Assembly (NCBI RefSeq): GCF_029168945.1
Contig: NC_083606.1
Span: 14,844,041 to 14,908,040, forward strand
Length of the DNA: 64,000 bases
Reading direction: 5' to 3'
Origin: Cannabis sativa
Taxonomy: Eukaryota > Streptophyta > Magnoliopsida > Rosales > Cannabaceae
Shown here: positions 33,699 to 44,786 of the stretch, one piece after another
Position numbering within the stretch: the first letter of the stretch is position 1
Layout: each line of letters opens with the position of its first letter
The notes under the pieces: generated by a model
Databases searched by the model: none
What the model was told of the DNA's origin: nothing
What the model saw: only the letters and a program-made list of their open reading frames with translations
Position numbers and translations under genes: made by a program

Positions 33699-35160
33699 TG
33701 ATGTCGCCCAATTAGTTACACTGCGGTCGCGGTAGTAAACGGGCTATATATCGTATCCACAAGCAGGAAAAATACACTCAAAAGGACAATTAGTAATTTT
33801 ACAAGAATAAAATATGAACGTTGAATGTGATGAGAATATTGAGAAATGATTTTTCAAAATTAAACAAGTAATTAAAATGAGAAGTGATCAGAAAATGATT
33901 ATGGAAGACACAAGCTTTGTACATGCAATTATATTTTCCTAATAAAATTGATTCTTTAACCTCAACTATAATTCTACACCATTAATTATAGTTGGAAAAT
34001 GTGTATGATTAAGCTCACTAGAAAAATATGTTCTCTAATTAAATTAATACTACTTCTAAAAATACTATCATATTATATAATTTAAATCGACAAAATACCA
34101 CCGGCAGAATGCAGTAAAAATCATATAATATAATAAACACTCTAATAATTAATAGCCTAACTTACATAAGAAAAGCATGACTGAACTTATATAAAAGTTA
34201 CTATTAAATTTAAAGTGCAATTAAGAAGAAGAGAAATTTAATATAACAAATGTGAAAATGAAGAACAAAGAGAATCAATATATTAAAAGAATAAAAATTG
34301 CATGAACTTACACTTGAGTCTTGCCAAAGAAATTAGCCTAGAAAAGGCATTGTCTTTACACCAAAATTAATAAAGTAAAATAAAGAAGAAGGAAAGAAAA
34401 AGATAAAATTTTGGTATAATAACACTACTAAAATCTGATTGTTTTTCACTCTCTAAACTGGTCTATTTATAGAGCTAAAATGATCCCATTACATGTGTTT
34501 TCGTGTACCACTTAGTGGTAAAAATGGCACAAAAAACTGATAATTGGTATCATGGGATTCCGTGCATGTCTCACTTCAGTTGAGGGTAGGATTAGTTGAT
34601 ACTTGTCATACTGGGTGGACTCAATTCTCGGTTGAACGTGGTTCATGTACTGGAGAGAGTCACTCGCACATCAATTGGAGTTGAAAATGAGTTGTTGGAC
34701 ACGTGTCGAGCTCAGGACTTCCATCTATGATCCCATGCGTAGTGTGAAAAGCTTCAGGTGTGATCAATTAACTTCTCCACTTTGACCAAGCATAGCATAT
34801 ATGACTCAATTTTGTAATCACATGCAAGTGGCTCACATGCCATCAAGAATTAAGCTTATTGGACTTTTAAGTTTGGGCTTTGAAAGTGGCTCCAATAATA
34901 ATCAAAATGTATTGATTAAGAATTGAAAAGAGATAAAAATTGGGCCATTGCTTTTGGGCTTTCATTTGTCTTGCTCACTTCTTAACCACTTACAATTTTA
35001 TTATTTATACTCCAAATCTGAAAAATAACATCAAAATTAGAATAAATTAAATATTTCCAATCAAAACAAGTTTGACACTAAAACTTTAAAAATACTTAAT
35101 TTATATAAATTTTATATCCATTATTAAAGGCTTAAAATGTATTAATTTGAGCCTTTATCA
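33699..35160 (-). repeat. 5' LTR of Athila element
   Basis: 1462 bp; differs from 24804-26265 at about seven positions. The minus-strand TATA box TATAAATA (plus TATTTATA) is at 34464-34471. Confidence 0.97.
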
Positions 35161-35165
35161 GGTTG

Positions 35166-35992
35166 CCGTAATGGGAACATGCCGGTGCCAAAGCTTGGCC
35201 CTGGCTGTATCCGGGAGTAGCAGAGAACTGTATGCCACTTACTTGTGGAGTTGCGGTCGGGGCAGTACCCGAGGGCGACACTCCTGGCATGTATCCTGCT
35301 ATCCCGGTGGGATAATAGCCTCCGTAAGCCACGATCTGGGCTTCTTCGAGGTTAATATATTTTTGGACCCTCTTCTGGAAGTCCTGGAGGCTAGCAGCGC
35401 CTTCTTGCTGCAACTCATTCCAGAAGGGAGTCCCAGTGCGGATTCCTGCTTGGAGAAGCGCAAGCCGTTGTCCGTCATCGACCTTCTTGGTCTTCGAGGC
35501 TTCCTCTCGGAACCTCTTGATGTAATTCTTCAAGGTCTCGGTGGGTAGTTGCTTGATGTTGGTCAAGGCACTAACCTCCAAGTTAACCTTCCTGGCGGCG
35601 ACAAACTGTCTCCGGAAGTTGGTTTGGAGTTTGTTCCAACAACCCACGGATCCTGGTTCCAGCTTTTTGAACCATTCCTCCGCTGATCCGCTCAGAGTGA
35701 GGGGGAAGCACAAGCATTTGGCGTCATTGCTGACCCGCATGACTGTCATGACACGGTTGAACCGTGACAAGTGATCACTGGGATCGGAGTTCCCAGTATA
35801 TGCCGCCATTTCGGGCATCTTGAAGTTTTTAGGGAGCTCCGCCTCCAGGATATGCTTGGCACATGGCTCCCGATCCTCGCTGTCCGAGTCGGAGTCGTCT
35901 CCCTTCTGCCTCCGGGAGACTCGAGCAATATCTTTTCGAAGTATAGCAAGTTCCGCCATAATCCCTTCGTTTACAGTACCCGAGGAGACCAC
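35166..35992 (-). pseudogene. gag: Tat gag, C-terminal part (capsid region)
   Basis: Continuous minus-strand frame; 35992 is simply an internal Met. It holds the retrotransposon gag domain: FKMPEMAAYTGNSDPSDHLS, then LSGSAEEWFKKL, then F.RQFVAARK and LKNYIKRFREEASK. A Gly/Pro/Thr-rich tail leads to the Athila junction. The frame is also open to the right, up to the Cassandra junction at 36087. It is broken only by the guests: the reading frame is in register across the empty Cassandra and Athila sites. Downstream partner is the pol at 20339-24613. Confidence 0.9.
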
Positions 35993-36092
35993 GGGCCTGT
36001 ATCTTTTTTGGTCAAGGTGATCCCGGAGGTCACCTTGATTCCCATTGATTTGATTTCTCAGATCAATGGGAGGACATCTCTGTCCTCTTCTT

Positions 36093-36439
36093 TGTGACAG
36101 TCAGTAGTCCCGTGATCTGTAAGGGGAAACACCGGGTAAGTTGTGCAATCCCACACCGCCTGGGGAAGGTCAAGTGGGATGATTCTGAGACTGTGTAGGT
36201 ATGGGACTACACAGTTGAAGAGAGCTTAAATGAATTGATTGGTACTACCTATACTAACAAGGTGCATCTTGTTTTTCGGTAGCCCATCTCGAAAAAACTC
36301 CACAGTTAAGCGTGCTTGGCTTGGAGCAATTTCAAGGATGGGTGACCTCCTGGGAAGTTTTCCCAGGAATACCCGTGTATAAGAGCCATTAGTCCGTGGG
36401 TGTAAGGGCCCAATGGAGGCTTGAAGCAGGGACGTTACA
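36093..36439 (+). repeat. Left LTR of Cassandra (347 bp)
   Basis: Identical to the right LTR for its first 160 bp, then about 13 substitutions in the remaining 187 bp, and lacks an 86-bp block present at 36788-36873. Confidence 0.95.
36286..36365 (+). ncRNA. 5S rRNA-like segment in left Cassandra LTR
   Basis: Contains AACTCCACAGTTAAGCGTGC and GGATGGGTGACCTCCTGGGA, matching plant 5S rRNA including the regions of the Pol III internal A box and C box. The 5' third and 3' end of a real 5S gene are missing, so this is a 5S-derived LTR domain, not a ribosomal gene. Confidence 0.9.
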
Positions 36440-36441
36440 AA

Positions 36442-36454
36442 TGGTATCAGAGCC
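36442..36454 (+). other. Primer binding site, Cassandra (initiator-Met tRNA)
   Basis: TGGTATCAGAGCC two bases after the left LTR. Confidence 0.9.
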
Positions 36455-36511
36455 TTGACCCAGCCGGAAGTGTGGTCGACGAGGACGTCGGACCCCGTAA
36501 GGGGGGGTGAT

Positions 36512-36945
36512 TGTGACAGTCAGTAGTCCCGTGATCTGTAAGGGGAAACACCGGGTAAGTTGTGCAATCCCACACCGCCTGGGGAAGGTCAAGTGGGATG
36601 ATTCTGAGACTGTGTAGGTATGGGACTACACAGTTGAAGAGAGCTTAAATGAATTGATTGGTACTACCTATGTCAACAAGGTGCATCTTGTTTTTCGGTA
36701 GCCCATCTCGAAAGAACTCCACAGTTAAGCGTGCTTGGCCTGGAGTAATTTCAAGGATGGGTGACCTCCTAGGAAGTTTTCCCAGGATGCGTGTGAGTGA
36801 GGACAAAGCACGCTGAAAACACTCGTGTTGGTCTGTAGGGTCAGTCATCAGTCCATGATGCAGCCAGAGTGACATACTCGTGTATAAGAGCCATTATTTC
36901 CGTGGGTGTAAGGACCCAATGGAGGCTTGAAGCGGGGATGTTACA
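36512..36945 (+). repeat. Right LTR of Cassandra (434 bp)
   Basis: Carries the 86-bp block at 36788-36873 that the left LTR lacks, just after the 5S-like segment. It ends GATGTTACA and is followed by TTCTT. Confidence 0.95.
36706..36785 (+). ncRNA. 5S rRNA-like segment in right Cassandra LTR
   Basis: Same segment as 36286-36365 with several substitutions, including a CCTAGGAAG in place of CCTGGGAAG inside the C-box region, which may weaken Pol III factor binding. Confidence 0.88.
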
Positions 36946-36950
36946 TTCTT

Positions 36951-37558
36951 CCTCTACCCCCTGGTTCCTGGTGCACAGAAACGCTTTTCCGGTCCCCTCG
37001 ATCCTGAAGGCCAAGACTCCCTCTCTGGGGCTTGCCCCTCTGCGGACCTTTCCCTTTAGGGAAATCTGAGCGGACCCTTCGCGGATCCTGCACCTTTTTC
37101 TTTCGCCCAGGGGTAGAAGTAGGGTTTTTTGTTTGATTTTCCTCAGTAGGGTGCCTTATAGGGCTAGGTTCCCTAGGTCTTTGCTGCTGGGAATTAGGCG
37201 AAGACGTCGCTGGCTCCCCGTCGAGCCCAGCGGCCATTGCCTTGGGATGCACGTGAATACCAGCTGCCTCCATGGCTTTCTGCATGGCTAGCATCACTTC
37301 CTGCATTTTTTGGTTTTGCGCTTTCTGAGCTTCGATCTCGGCTTCATGATCGATAGCTTTTTGTCTGAGGAGCACCAGCTCTGAGTAACTTCCTCCGTTG
37401 TAGGCGTACTCGTCGAGGTTTTCCTCGTAGTTCTCGTCGGGGACTATTTCTTCTTCTTCCTCGGACTCCTCTGCCGCTCTTGAGGCCACATCTTCCTCAT
37501 TTGGATCTTGAGCATCTTCCAGAGGACGAGGATGACGTGTACTTCTTGTCTCCACCAT
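36951..37558 (-). pseudogene. gag: Tat gag, N-terminal part
   Basis: Starts MVETRSTRHPRPLED at 37558, about 60 bases after the 5' LTR and just inside the primer binding site. An acidic stretch (EESEEEEEIV) is followed by a Lys/Gln/Met-rich helix and a basic, Pro/Ser-rich tail that stops at the Cassandra junction. The frame resumes at 36087 on the other side of Cassandra. No other ATG precedes it on the transcript. Confidence 0.85.
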
Positions 37559-37599
37559 TCTTGTGAAGTCAAATGTTTGTTATGTAGCAGCTTTCCTCA

Positions 37600-37618
37600 G
37601 CTCTCAATGAAAGCACCA
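37600..37618 (-). other. Primer binding site, Tat element
   Basis: TGGTGCTTTCATTGAGAGC on the minus strand, three bases from the LTR end. It begins TGG as required for pairing with a tRNA CCA end. I do not assign the tRNA. Confidence 0.7.
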
Positions 37619-37621
37619 AAA

Positions 37622-38403
37622 TGTTGACCGAGATTTTCGGCAACTGTTAAAATATGATTATACTAAAGAGCTGTAGGAAAGTGAGATGAGGATTTTTTAC
37701 GTGGTTGGGGCGTTAATGAGCCTTAGTCCACGAGTCTTTGTTATTAATGGATGTATTTAATACAGATTCCACACTTGAGAGAATGTTTTTCTCGTAAATA
37801 CAGAGAATGTTCTTGGTGAGTATTTTCTCTTCTTGCTCTTATGCAACCCAAGATTCTCGACCCCATTAAATGAGTTTTGAGGGGGTATTTATAGTGTTTT
37901 TGGTGGGGTGATCCCTAGGATTGTTCTTACACATGTATCTGCAAATATCCATAAAGTTGGGCATTTCCAATGAATATACCATGGGTGATGCATGGTCAAA
38001 TCCCTAGGTGCTGTAGGGTTTTTATGAGGAATGTCCTTTTTGCCTTGTGATTGACGTGACTCTTCGCAGGGTAGCCGTCGCTAGACTTAAATGATCATTA
38101 CTGTAGCGCTGCTGTTTGGGGGTTGTGCCGTCAGACTTTATTGCGTGTTACAGTCCCAACACGCTTCCTCCCATGCGGCATTAAATGCGACTTGATTGCT
38201 CAGGAGAGGCCTGACACATCCCGGAGAGGCTTCATGCTATGCGAGCTTCCGGGAGCACCTTACACTCCGGGTGCCTCCTCCGGGACCTATGCCCAGGGTG
38301 CTTCCTTATGGCATACAAAGACTTATCAAATATTTACAAGTTATCTGACCCACGTGTCCCTTTTCGACTGGTCCACGTATATTGGGCGAATTCAGGGGCA
38401 ACA
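37622..38403 (-). repeat. 5' LTR of the Tat element
   Basis: 782 bp, nearly identical to 14864-15644. The minus-strand TATA box (plus TATTTATA) lies at 37886-37893 and would drive gag-pol. Confidence 0.97.
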
Positions 38404-38408
38404 CCACT

Positions 38409-40470
38409 TAATTTGAAAAATATTCCATTTTAAGTTTAAAAAAAACTTAAAAAATATCTTAAGAATCTTTAATAACTAATGCCTAGAATTCCTCAACTTA
38501 ATTTTAAATTTAAATAAAATATTCAAATTTAAGTTAGATATGAAAAATCAGTTAATATAACTAATTTATAACTTCAATCGGAATATTTAATTAAATAAGC
38601 TCCTCAAAGAATCTAGTTAGTTATAATTCTTTATTTAATTAAATACAAGAAAAATACAAATAGTTTGTCCAGAAATAATATCTAAAACTAAAAGTGCTTT
38701 TCTTAAAATTAACTTTAAAATATTAAAAATGAAAATAAATTTCATATATTTTAAAAGTTAATTATGTTGCTAATCAATTTTATTAGGTTAAACTAATTTA
38801 ATTAACCTAGCACAGTTATTCAAATCAGGCAAATGGGCCTTCACAATTGGGGTAGTTCATGTGAGGGGGAGCTGGGTTCAGTATGTCGTACCCACTTCTA
38901 TTGGCCCCCAACTCTCACACAAGGCCCAAAAGAGAGGAATTTAACCTTAAAATGAATAACTGTTATTAATTGAATAGGTCCAAAAACTAAATGGACCTAA
39001 ATAAAATCTATCATGGTGTGACATTTTATTTAGCAACAACCTATATGCATCTATATAATAAAATAAACATATAGGCTCACACAGGCACACATTTGGATGG
39101 ATCCTATCATGTTGCTAGGTCATATACAGATGAAAGAAGATTGTAAAATTTACCTGTTACAAATTATTTACTTGACCAATCGAACCATGAGTTAAAATCA
39201 GATCATTGGATCTGTCAACAAGTTAACTATGGCTATTTGCAATCAAGCAATAATAGGTTTTATAAAACTTACAAACAAGCTAAAACACATACTCCTGCAA
39301 CAAGGTTAGCTGGATAGTTGGATGTAGGATTTATTTAATTTTAAATAATTAAATTTCGAAAAATAATTAAATAATAAAAAAATAATATTTAATTTTCGAA
39401 TTTAAAAAAAATAATAATATATATATTTTCGAAATTAATAATAATATTTAAAATTAAACCTACAATTTTGAAAAAATAGGTTTCAACTAACCTAAACATC
39501 ATTTCAAAATTTGCTAACTACTTTTTAAAATTTAATGTTATTTTATAAATTAAATATTCAATAAAAATAAAAAAAAAAATAGATACCTTTTCCAGATTTT
39601 ATGATTTAATTAAAATAAATAAAATAACAAAATTTAAAAGTTAGCAAAATATCTTACTTCTATTTAAAATTACATGATTCTTGTTATCTTATTTTAAATT
39701 TAAATAAGGTCAAATTATCAAAAAAATATTTAATTTAAAATTTAAAATCTGACCTTAAATTTAAAAATAAGATAAGATATAATCAAATTTAAAAATAAGA
39801 TAGATAATTAAGCAAAAAAGATAGATATTTACTATTTTCAAATTCAAATTACACTAATATCATGAATTAATTTAAAAAAAATAATTAATTTAATTATAAT
39901 ATTTAGAATTGAAATAGGAATAGTAAATGTCTAAATACAAAACTACACAAAAAATCGAAAGTTAAATCCATGAAATAGCATGAAAAATCAAAGAAAAACG
40001 AAAAAAATGCGAGCAGTACAGGCAGTATGCAGCATACTGCCCGCGCGCGCGTATGGGAGTGCATGGCCGAGAAAACTCGGCGCAGGAGGAGGGCTGCAGG
40101 ATTTCCGCACGCGGAGGGGCGAGATTCAGACAGGAAGCTCGGTCAAGCACTGTCTGAACGCGTGATGTCCGAGGGTGTCACCCTCGTCCGCGCGCGTGGC
40201 CCTGTTGCACGACCCTGATTTTTTCCGAAACTTCAAAAAATCATAACTAATTCAAATTAAATCGAAATTGAGTTCTGTAAAAAAGTAAATTGCTTAATTT
40301 TTTTCCATACTATCCAATAAAAATAATTTCATAAACAGAATTTCAATTATTTTTCACGAAAATTCACAAACATCAATCAATCATCAAATCACACAACACA
40401 ATATGAAACCATCCAAATAACAAGCAATCGTTTTAAAGTCCAAATTTCTTGCAAGAAAATCAATTACCAT
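38409..40470 (-). other. Leader of Copia B, 5' LTR-proximal part
   Basis: AT-rich and non-coding. Holds a conserved island at about 38785-38945 and a sharply GC-rich island at about 40010-40215 with two perfect palindromes (40021-40041 and 40170-40186). Short open frames inside the GC island have no conserved counterpart and are not called. Confidence 0.75.
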
Positions 40471-40483
40471 GGCTCTGAGGCCA
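40471..40483 (-). other. Primer binding site, Copia B
   Basis: TGGCCTCAGAGCC on the minus strand, the same variant as at 1509. Confidence 0.8.
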
Positions 40484-40485
40484 GT

Positions 40486-42361
40486 TGTTGGAATTTATTT
40501 TACCAGGATCTTAGATCTACTCACAAGTATATTGTTTAACACCCTAAATATGAACTTTCTAAAACGATAAATAAACACATATAAAGTTAAGAAAACCTTA
40601 CATTGGTTGCAGCGGAATTAATGTCTCCTTCCACTCAGATCTCTAACCCTTGTATCCTTTCTGTCGCAGAGTATTATCAAGATCTGAGCCCGAATGTCCT
40701 TCTCTTTGTGTGTGATCCTTCACAGTCTTCCAATCTATGATTGAGGTACCACTTGCTGTGTGTGGGCACTACTCTATCACTCAGGGTTTCAAAATTTAGA
40801 AGAGGAAAAGAGAGAGGGTAGGTTCGGCTATAGAAGAGAGAGGGAAGGCTCAGTTTTTCTGAAAATTTGATTTTCTGACAAAAAGCATTAATTTGACTGA
40901 GCCATCACTTTCTATTTATAGGCAACTACAAGGTTTAGGTTAGGAACTATTTGGCATTAAAATAATGAAAATATCAATTTGAAAAACCTGCTTAAGTGGT
41001 CGGCCATGGTTTGTAATGGGCCTCACTTGGTTTTTGCAGTTGTCACAAATTTTATTTCTATTTTCTCAATAACGCCATTTTCTAATTCTAACCATTTAAA
41101 TGCCAAAACTAATTATTTAATAACTAAAATAGATTATTAAATAATATTGTCATTTAATTTAATTATTAATTAGACATATAAAGTCTATTAATAAATAAAT
41201 AAACCTAGAATCTCTTTTCTTTACAATTTCGCCCCTACTTAGTGAAAATTCACAAATCAGACATAGTCTAACTTTAGAATTATAATTGATTAATCACAAA
41301 TCAATTATTGAGTCTTACAAGCAGTATAGTCTCAACTAGAATGGGGACTATGGATCTATATGCTGAGCTTCCAATAAGTGAACCGAATTTACTAGGTAAA
41401 TTCTTACTTATTAATTCTTCGTTGAATCCACCCTTAGAACTTAGAATTGCACTCTCAGACTTATATAGATCATATTATATGTTCCAAGATATAAATATGC
41501 TATCTCATTTAACCATTGTTATAATCTTATTGTGATCAAAGATCCTCTATATAGATGATTTACATCGAGATGGGATAATTTTACCGTTCTCACCCCTCAA
41601 CGTATTTTGCCCCTTAAAACACTTAGCTATCTGTAAATGATGTTTAGTGATCTAAGAATTAGTCACTTAAACAAGAGCTCATCCATTTACTTCTATTTAG
41701 CTAAGCTCGAAGGGAATCATCACTTGACTTCTATACACTAGTAGAAGCTATAGATTCCATATTTATGTTCAGCACTCCCACTCAATCATACTATCATGTT
41801 CCCAAAATATACGTATCACCCTGACCCAAAAGTAGGCTTAACTAATAAATCAAAGAACATGAATAGTACTCCTGAGTTGACCCCAAGCATATCAGGATTT
41901 AGATTCTATTAATCTTAAGATCAACTACTGATATTAACTTGGAAAGATATGATGGTAAGTTTATAATATCTTAACTAAGTTGCAATATCGGTCCAGTCCA
42001 ATGTATACTCCATACATTCGAAACCAGTATACTTTACCAATGTCCTGGAAAGAACATAACACTTACTCCAAGTGTAAGTACACATCATCGTTGATTATCA
42101 CATAAGTGTAAATCCAAAACACTGAAGAAACAGGGACTTAGTCTTTTGATTCATATGATCACAATCACATTCCACTGTGTTGACGATACTGTAATTGTGA
42201 ATAAACATATGATCTGGACTTAACTGATTTTTTGTGTAAATGTAATAAACATATTAAACCATTAGCATGTAAAATTCATGCAAACATAAATCACTTCAAA
42301 TTTCTTATATTGATAACTAATCAGATTGTAAAGGGTTTTATTTAGGGCACAAAACCCAACA
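40486..42361 (-). repeat. 5' LTR of Copia B (1876 bp)
   Basis: Plus reading TGTTGGAATTTATTTT...ACCCAACA, a reverse copy of the family LTR at 7933-9831. Flanked on the right by GCAAC and a Tekay gag. Confidence 0.93.
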
Positions 42362-42362
42362 G

Positions 42363-42635
42363 CAACATGTAACAAAAGAGCAGACTGCAAAGGATGTCGT
42401 CACGGCATCGAATCGTCCTGGTAGTGGTAATATCAGTAACGGAACCGACAGTGGCTACCCTGATCACAAATGGAAGGATGAAGCTTTCGAAACATTAGGG
42501 GGTAATAGAAAGTTTTGGGGAAACAGAGGTGGACATCAGGGCCGCAAATCTTCATTCTGATCTTATCCTGAGTGTCCTAAATGCAAGAAACACCATCAGG
42601 GTGAATGTCGGGCCAAGGCATGTTTCCAGTGTGGC
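42363..42635 (+). pseudogene. gag: Tekay gag C-terminus with zinc knuckle
   Basis: In the pol frame, with a stop TGA at 42558-42560. Basic Gly/Asn-rich linker, then a [12 protein letters not shown] pair and a [14 protein letters not shown] knuckle that runs into the next open segment. Confidence 0.8.
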
Positions 42636-44316
42636 ATGGTGGGCCACTTTATCAAAGATTGTCCTCAGGCCAAGAAAGAAGAACCTAAGAAGAATACTAC
42701 TCAGATCCCGGGACGAGTTTTTACCATGACTCAGGCTGACACTGATGCTAGTCCGTCAGTGGTGACAGGTCAGTTGTCTATAAATGACTGTTCTTATACT
42801 GTATTGTTTGACTCAGGAGCTACTCACTCTTATGTGTCGAGTAGAGTAATTGAAAGTTTCCATAAACCATGTGATATTTATGCTTCGGGGTTTGGTACCC
42901 TGCTACCTTCGGGAGACCTTATAGTATCCACTAGGTGGATTCGGTCCTTGTCCTTCTGGATTCACAGTTGTGAATTAACCGCCAATCTAATAGAATTGCA
43001 ACTGTCTGATTTTGATATAATCTTGGGAATGGATTTTCTGTCTAAGTATGGGGCAACGATTAACTGCAAGCGGAAGATGGTGGTGTTTGAGCCCATTAGT
43101 GCTAACCCAGCTGTGTTTGTGGGTAAAGTTCAGGGGGTGCGCATACCACGAATAACACTTTTAAAAGCTAAGGACCTAATGAGCAGAGGTTGTTTGGGAT
43201 TCATAGTCATTGTAGTGGATACCAGCCAACCTGTGACATCTGGACCTGAAAATACAAGATTGGTGTGCGAGTTCCTCGACATTTTTCCAGAAGATTTACC
43301 GGGATTGCCACCTACCCGGGAGATTGAATTTGTTATTGAGTGTGTTCCGGGAGCGGACCTAGTATCAAAAGCACTGTATCGAATGGCTCCATCGGAATTG
43401 AAAGAATTAAAGATACAACTGCAAGAGTTATTGAATTTGGGATTCATTAGACCGAGCTACTTACCATGGGGTGGTTCGGTATTATTTGTGAAGAAGAAAG
43501 ATGGGTCTTTACGAATGTGTATTGATTATCGGGAGTTGAACAAGCTTACCATTAAAAACAAGTATCCTTTACCTCGAATCGATGATCTCTTTGATAAACT
43601 GAAGGGGAAGACGGTCTTTTCTAAGATCAATCTTTGCTCATGCTATCATCAGTTGAGAATTCGAGAGGAAGATATCCCGAAAACTGCGTTCCGTGCTCGA
43701 TATGGACATTATGAATTTCTTGTGATGTCTTTTGGACTCACCAATGCCCCGGCGGCATTCATGGATCTTGTGAATCGGGTATTCAAGGATTACCTGGATA
43801 GATGTGTGATCGTGTTTATCGATGACATCTTGATGTATTCTGAATCAGAAGAGGGACATGAGTTGCATCTCATATCAGTTTTGCAACGGTTACGAGACCA
43901 CAAGCTTTATCCTAAATTCAAGAAATTTGAATTCTGGTTATCTCGTGTCTCTTTCTTGGGGCACATAGTAGATAAAGATGGGATCATGGTGGATCCGACC
44001 AAGATTGAAGCTGTTCGGGATTGGCCAACACCAAAATCGGCTAATGAAGTTAGAAGCTTCCTGGGTTTAGCTGGGTATTATCGTCGGTTCATTAAGGGTT
44101 TTTCAAAGATTATTGTACCCCTAACGGAGTTGACCCGAAAGAACTTGAAGTTTGTTTGGATTGATCGGTGTGAGAAAAGTTTTCTGGAGTTAAAGAAGTG
44201 CTTAATTACCGCTCCAGTGCTAACTCTTCCTTCAGATAAGGAAAAGTTTGATGTTTATTGTGATGCCTCGAGACAAGGTCTCGGCTGTGTTCTTATGCAA
44301 GCTCGAAATGTAATAG
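42636..44316 (+). pseudogene. pol: Tekay protease and reverse transcriptase segment
   Basis: Open up to the Copia C insertion at 44317. Protease FDSGATHSY with Asp59; [23 protein letters not shown], then [13 protein letters not shown] and FIDD (394-397). The first RT catalytic Asp (usually SKIDL) is Asn332 (codon 43629-43631), so polymerase activity is lost. The RNase H start ([15 protein letters not shown]) is present and the domain continues at 52132. Codons past 44316 belong to the Copia LTR. Confidence 0.9.
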
Positions 44317-44786
44317 CGTTGGAATATATTTTACAAGGATCTAGATTTACTAACAAGTATGTTTTTAGCATCCTAATATGAATTTCTAAAACGATGAAAA
44401 TAAACATATAAAAGGTATGAGAAACCTTACAGTGGTTGCAGCGGAATTAAATGACTCCTTCCACTCAGATGTCTAACTCTTCTATCCTTTCTATAGCAGT
44501 GTATCTGAGCCCGATTCTCCTTCTTGTTGTTTGGATTCTTCACAGTCTTACATACTATGATTGAGGACTCACTTGTTATGTGTGGGCATGCACTCAATCA
44601 CTAATGACTGAATTTTGGTTTGTGAAGAATAACTATGGTGTTTTCAAAATAGAGGAAGAAGAAGGAAGAGGTCTCATAGACCTAGAGAAAAAACTAAGTT
44701 TTTAGCTTTGGAGGCATTAGTTGGATAATGAGACCATAGCCTTCCTTTTATACTAATTTCCCATAGAGTTAGGGTTGAATTATTTG
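44317..44786 (-). repeat. Truncated 3' LTR of Copia C
   Basis: Matches 50243 to about 50720 closely, then breaks at TTATTTG|CTCC into pol. Confidence 0.92.

Larger units (their letters stand above)
24804..35160 (-). mobile_element. Athila-lineage Ty3/Gypsy retrotransposon
   Basis: 10,357 bp, minus strand, with 1462-bp LTRs at 24804-26265 and 33699-35160 and a perfect target duplication GGTTG (24799-24803, 35161-35165). The primer binding site is the tRNA-Asp type typical of Athila. Gag and a near-complete pol are present. No envelope-like frame is visible between pol and the 3' LTR. The LTRs differ at about seven sites, so the insertion is recent and must postdate the Tat element it interrupts. 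Confidence 0.96.
36093..36945 (+). mobile_element. Cassandra TRIM retrotransposon (5S rRNA-bearing LTRs)
   Basis: 853 bp with target duplication TTCTT (36088-36092, 36946-36950). The left LTR 36093-36439 and right LTR 36512-36945 start TGTGACAG and end GTTACA. The interior is only about 72 bp: primer binding site TGGTATCAGAGCC at 36442-36454 and a polypurine tract AAGGGGGGGTGAT at its end. No coding capacity. 5S rRNA-like sequence in the LTRs is the defining feature of Cassandra, a non-autonomous element. It interrupts the Tat gag. Confidence 0.95.
14864..38403 (-). mobile_element. Tat-lineage Ty3/Gypsy retrotransposon (Retand/Grande-like), hosting Athila and Cassandra
   Basis: Minus-strand element with LTRs 14864-15644 and 37622-38403 and a perfect 5-bp target duplication CCACT. 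Removing the two guests and their duplications leaves about 12.3 kb, within the range of large Tat elements. Order on the minus strand: 5' LTR, primer binding site, gag (split), protease, RT, degenerate RNase H, second RNase H, integrase, then an antisense gene on the plus strand, polypurine tract, 3' LTR. The duplicated RNase H and the antisense extra gene are known Tat traits. Six or so LTR differences suggest a recent insertion. Confidence 0.95.
11536..42361 (-). mobile_element. Copia LTR retrotransposon B, split by the Tat insertion
   Basis: Minus-strand Copia element. From its 5' side (right): 5' LTR 40486-42361, primer binding site 40471-40483, leader (40470-38404, then 14858-13353), gag (13310-12444), then a collapsed interior with an RNase H-like relic at 11836-12060. 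The Tat element at 14864-38403 sits in the leader with target duplication CCACT (14859-14863 and 38404-38408). No minus-oriented 3' LTR is found on the left. The flank right of the 5' LTR is GCAAC in a Tekay gag. Confidence 0.85.

Noticed and set aside
33508..33735. 75-codon frame in the Athila leader
   Set aside because: Lysine/asparagine-rich output of A-runs, and it runs into the primer binding site and LTR.
36286..36365. A functional 5S rRNA gene
   Set aside because: Only the central part of 5S is present, it occurs once in each LTR, and it is embedded in a Cassandra element with primer binding site, polypurine tract and target duplication.
40027..40218. Small gene in the GC-rich island of Copia B
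   Set aside because: Overlapping frames on both strands arise from high GC and palindromes; the equivalent island in Copia C encodes nothing similar.
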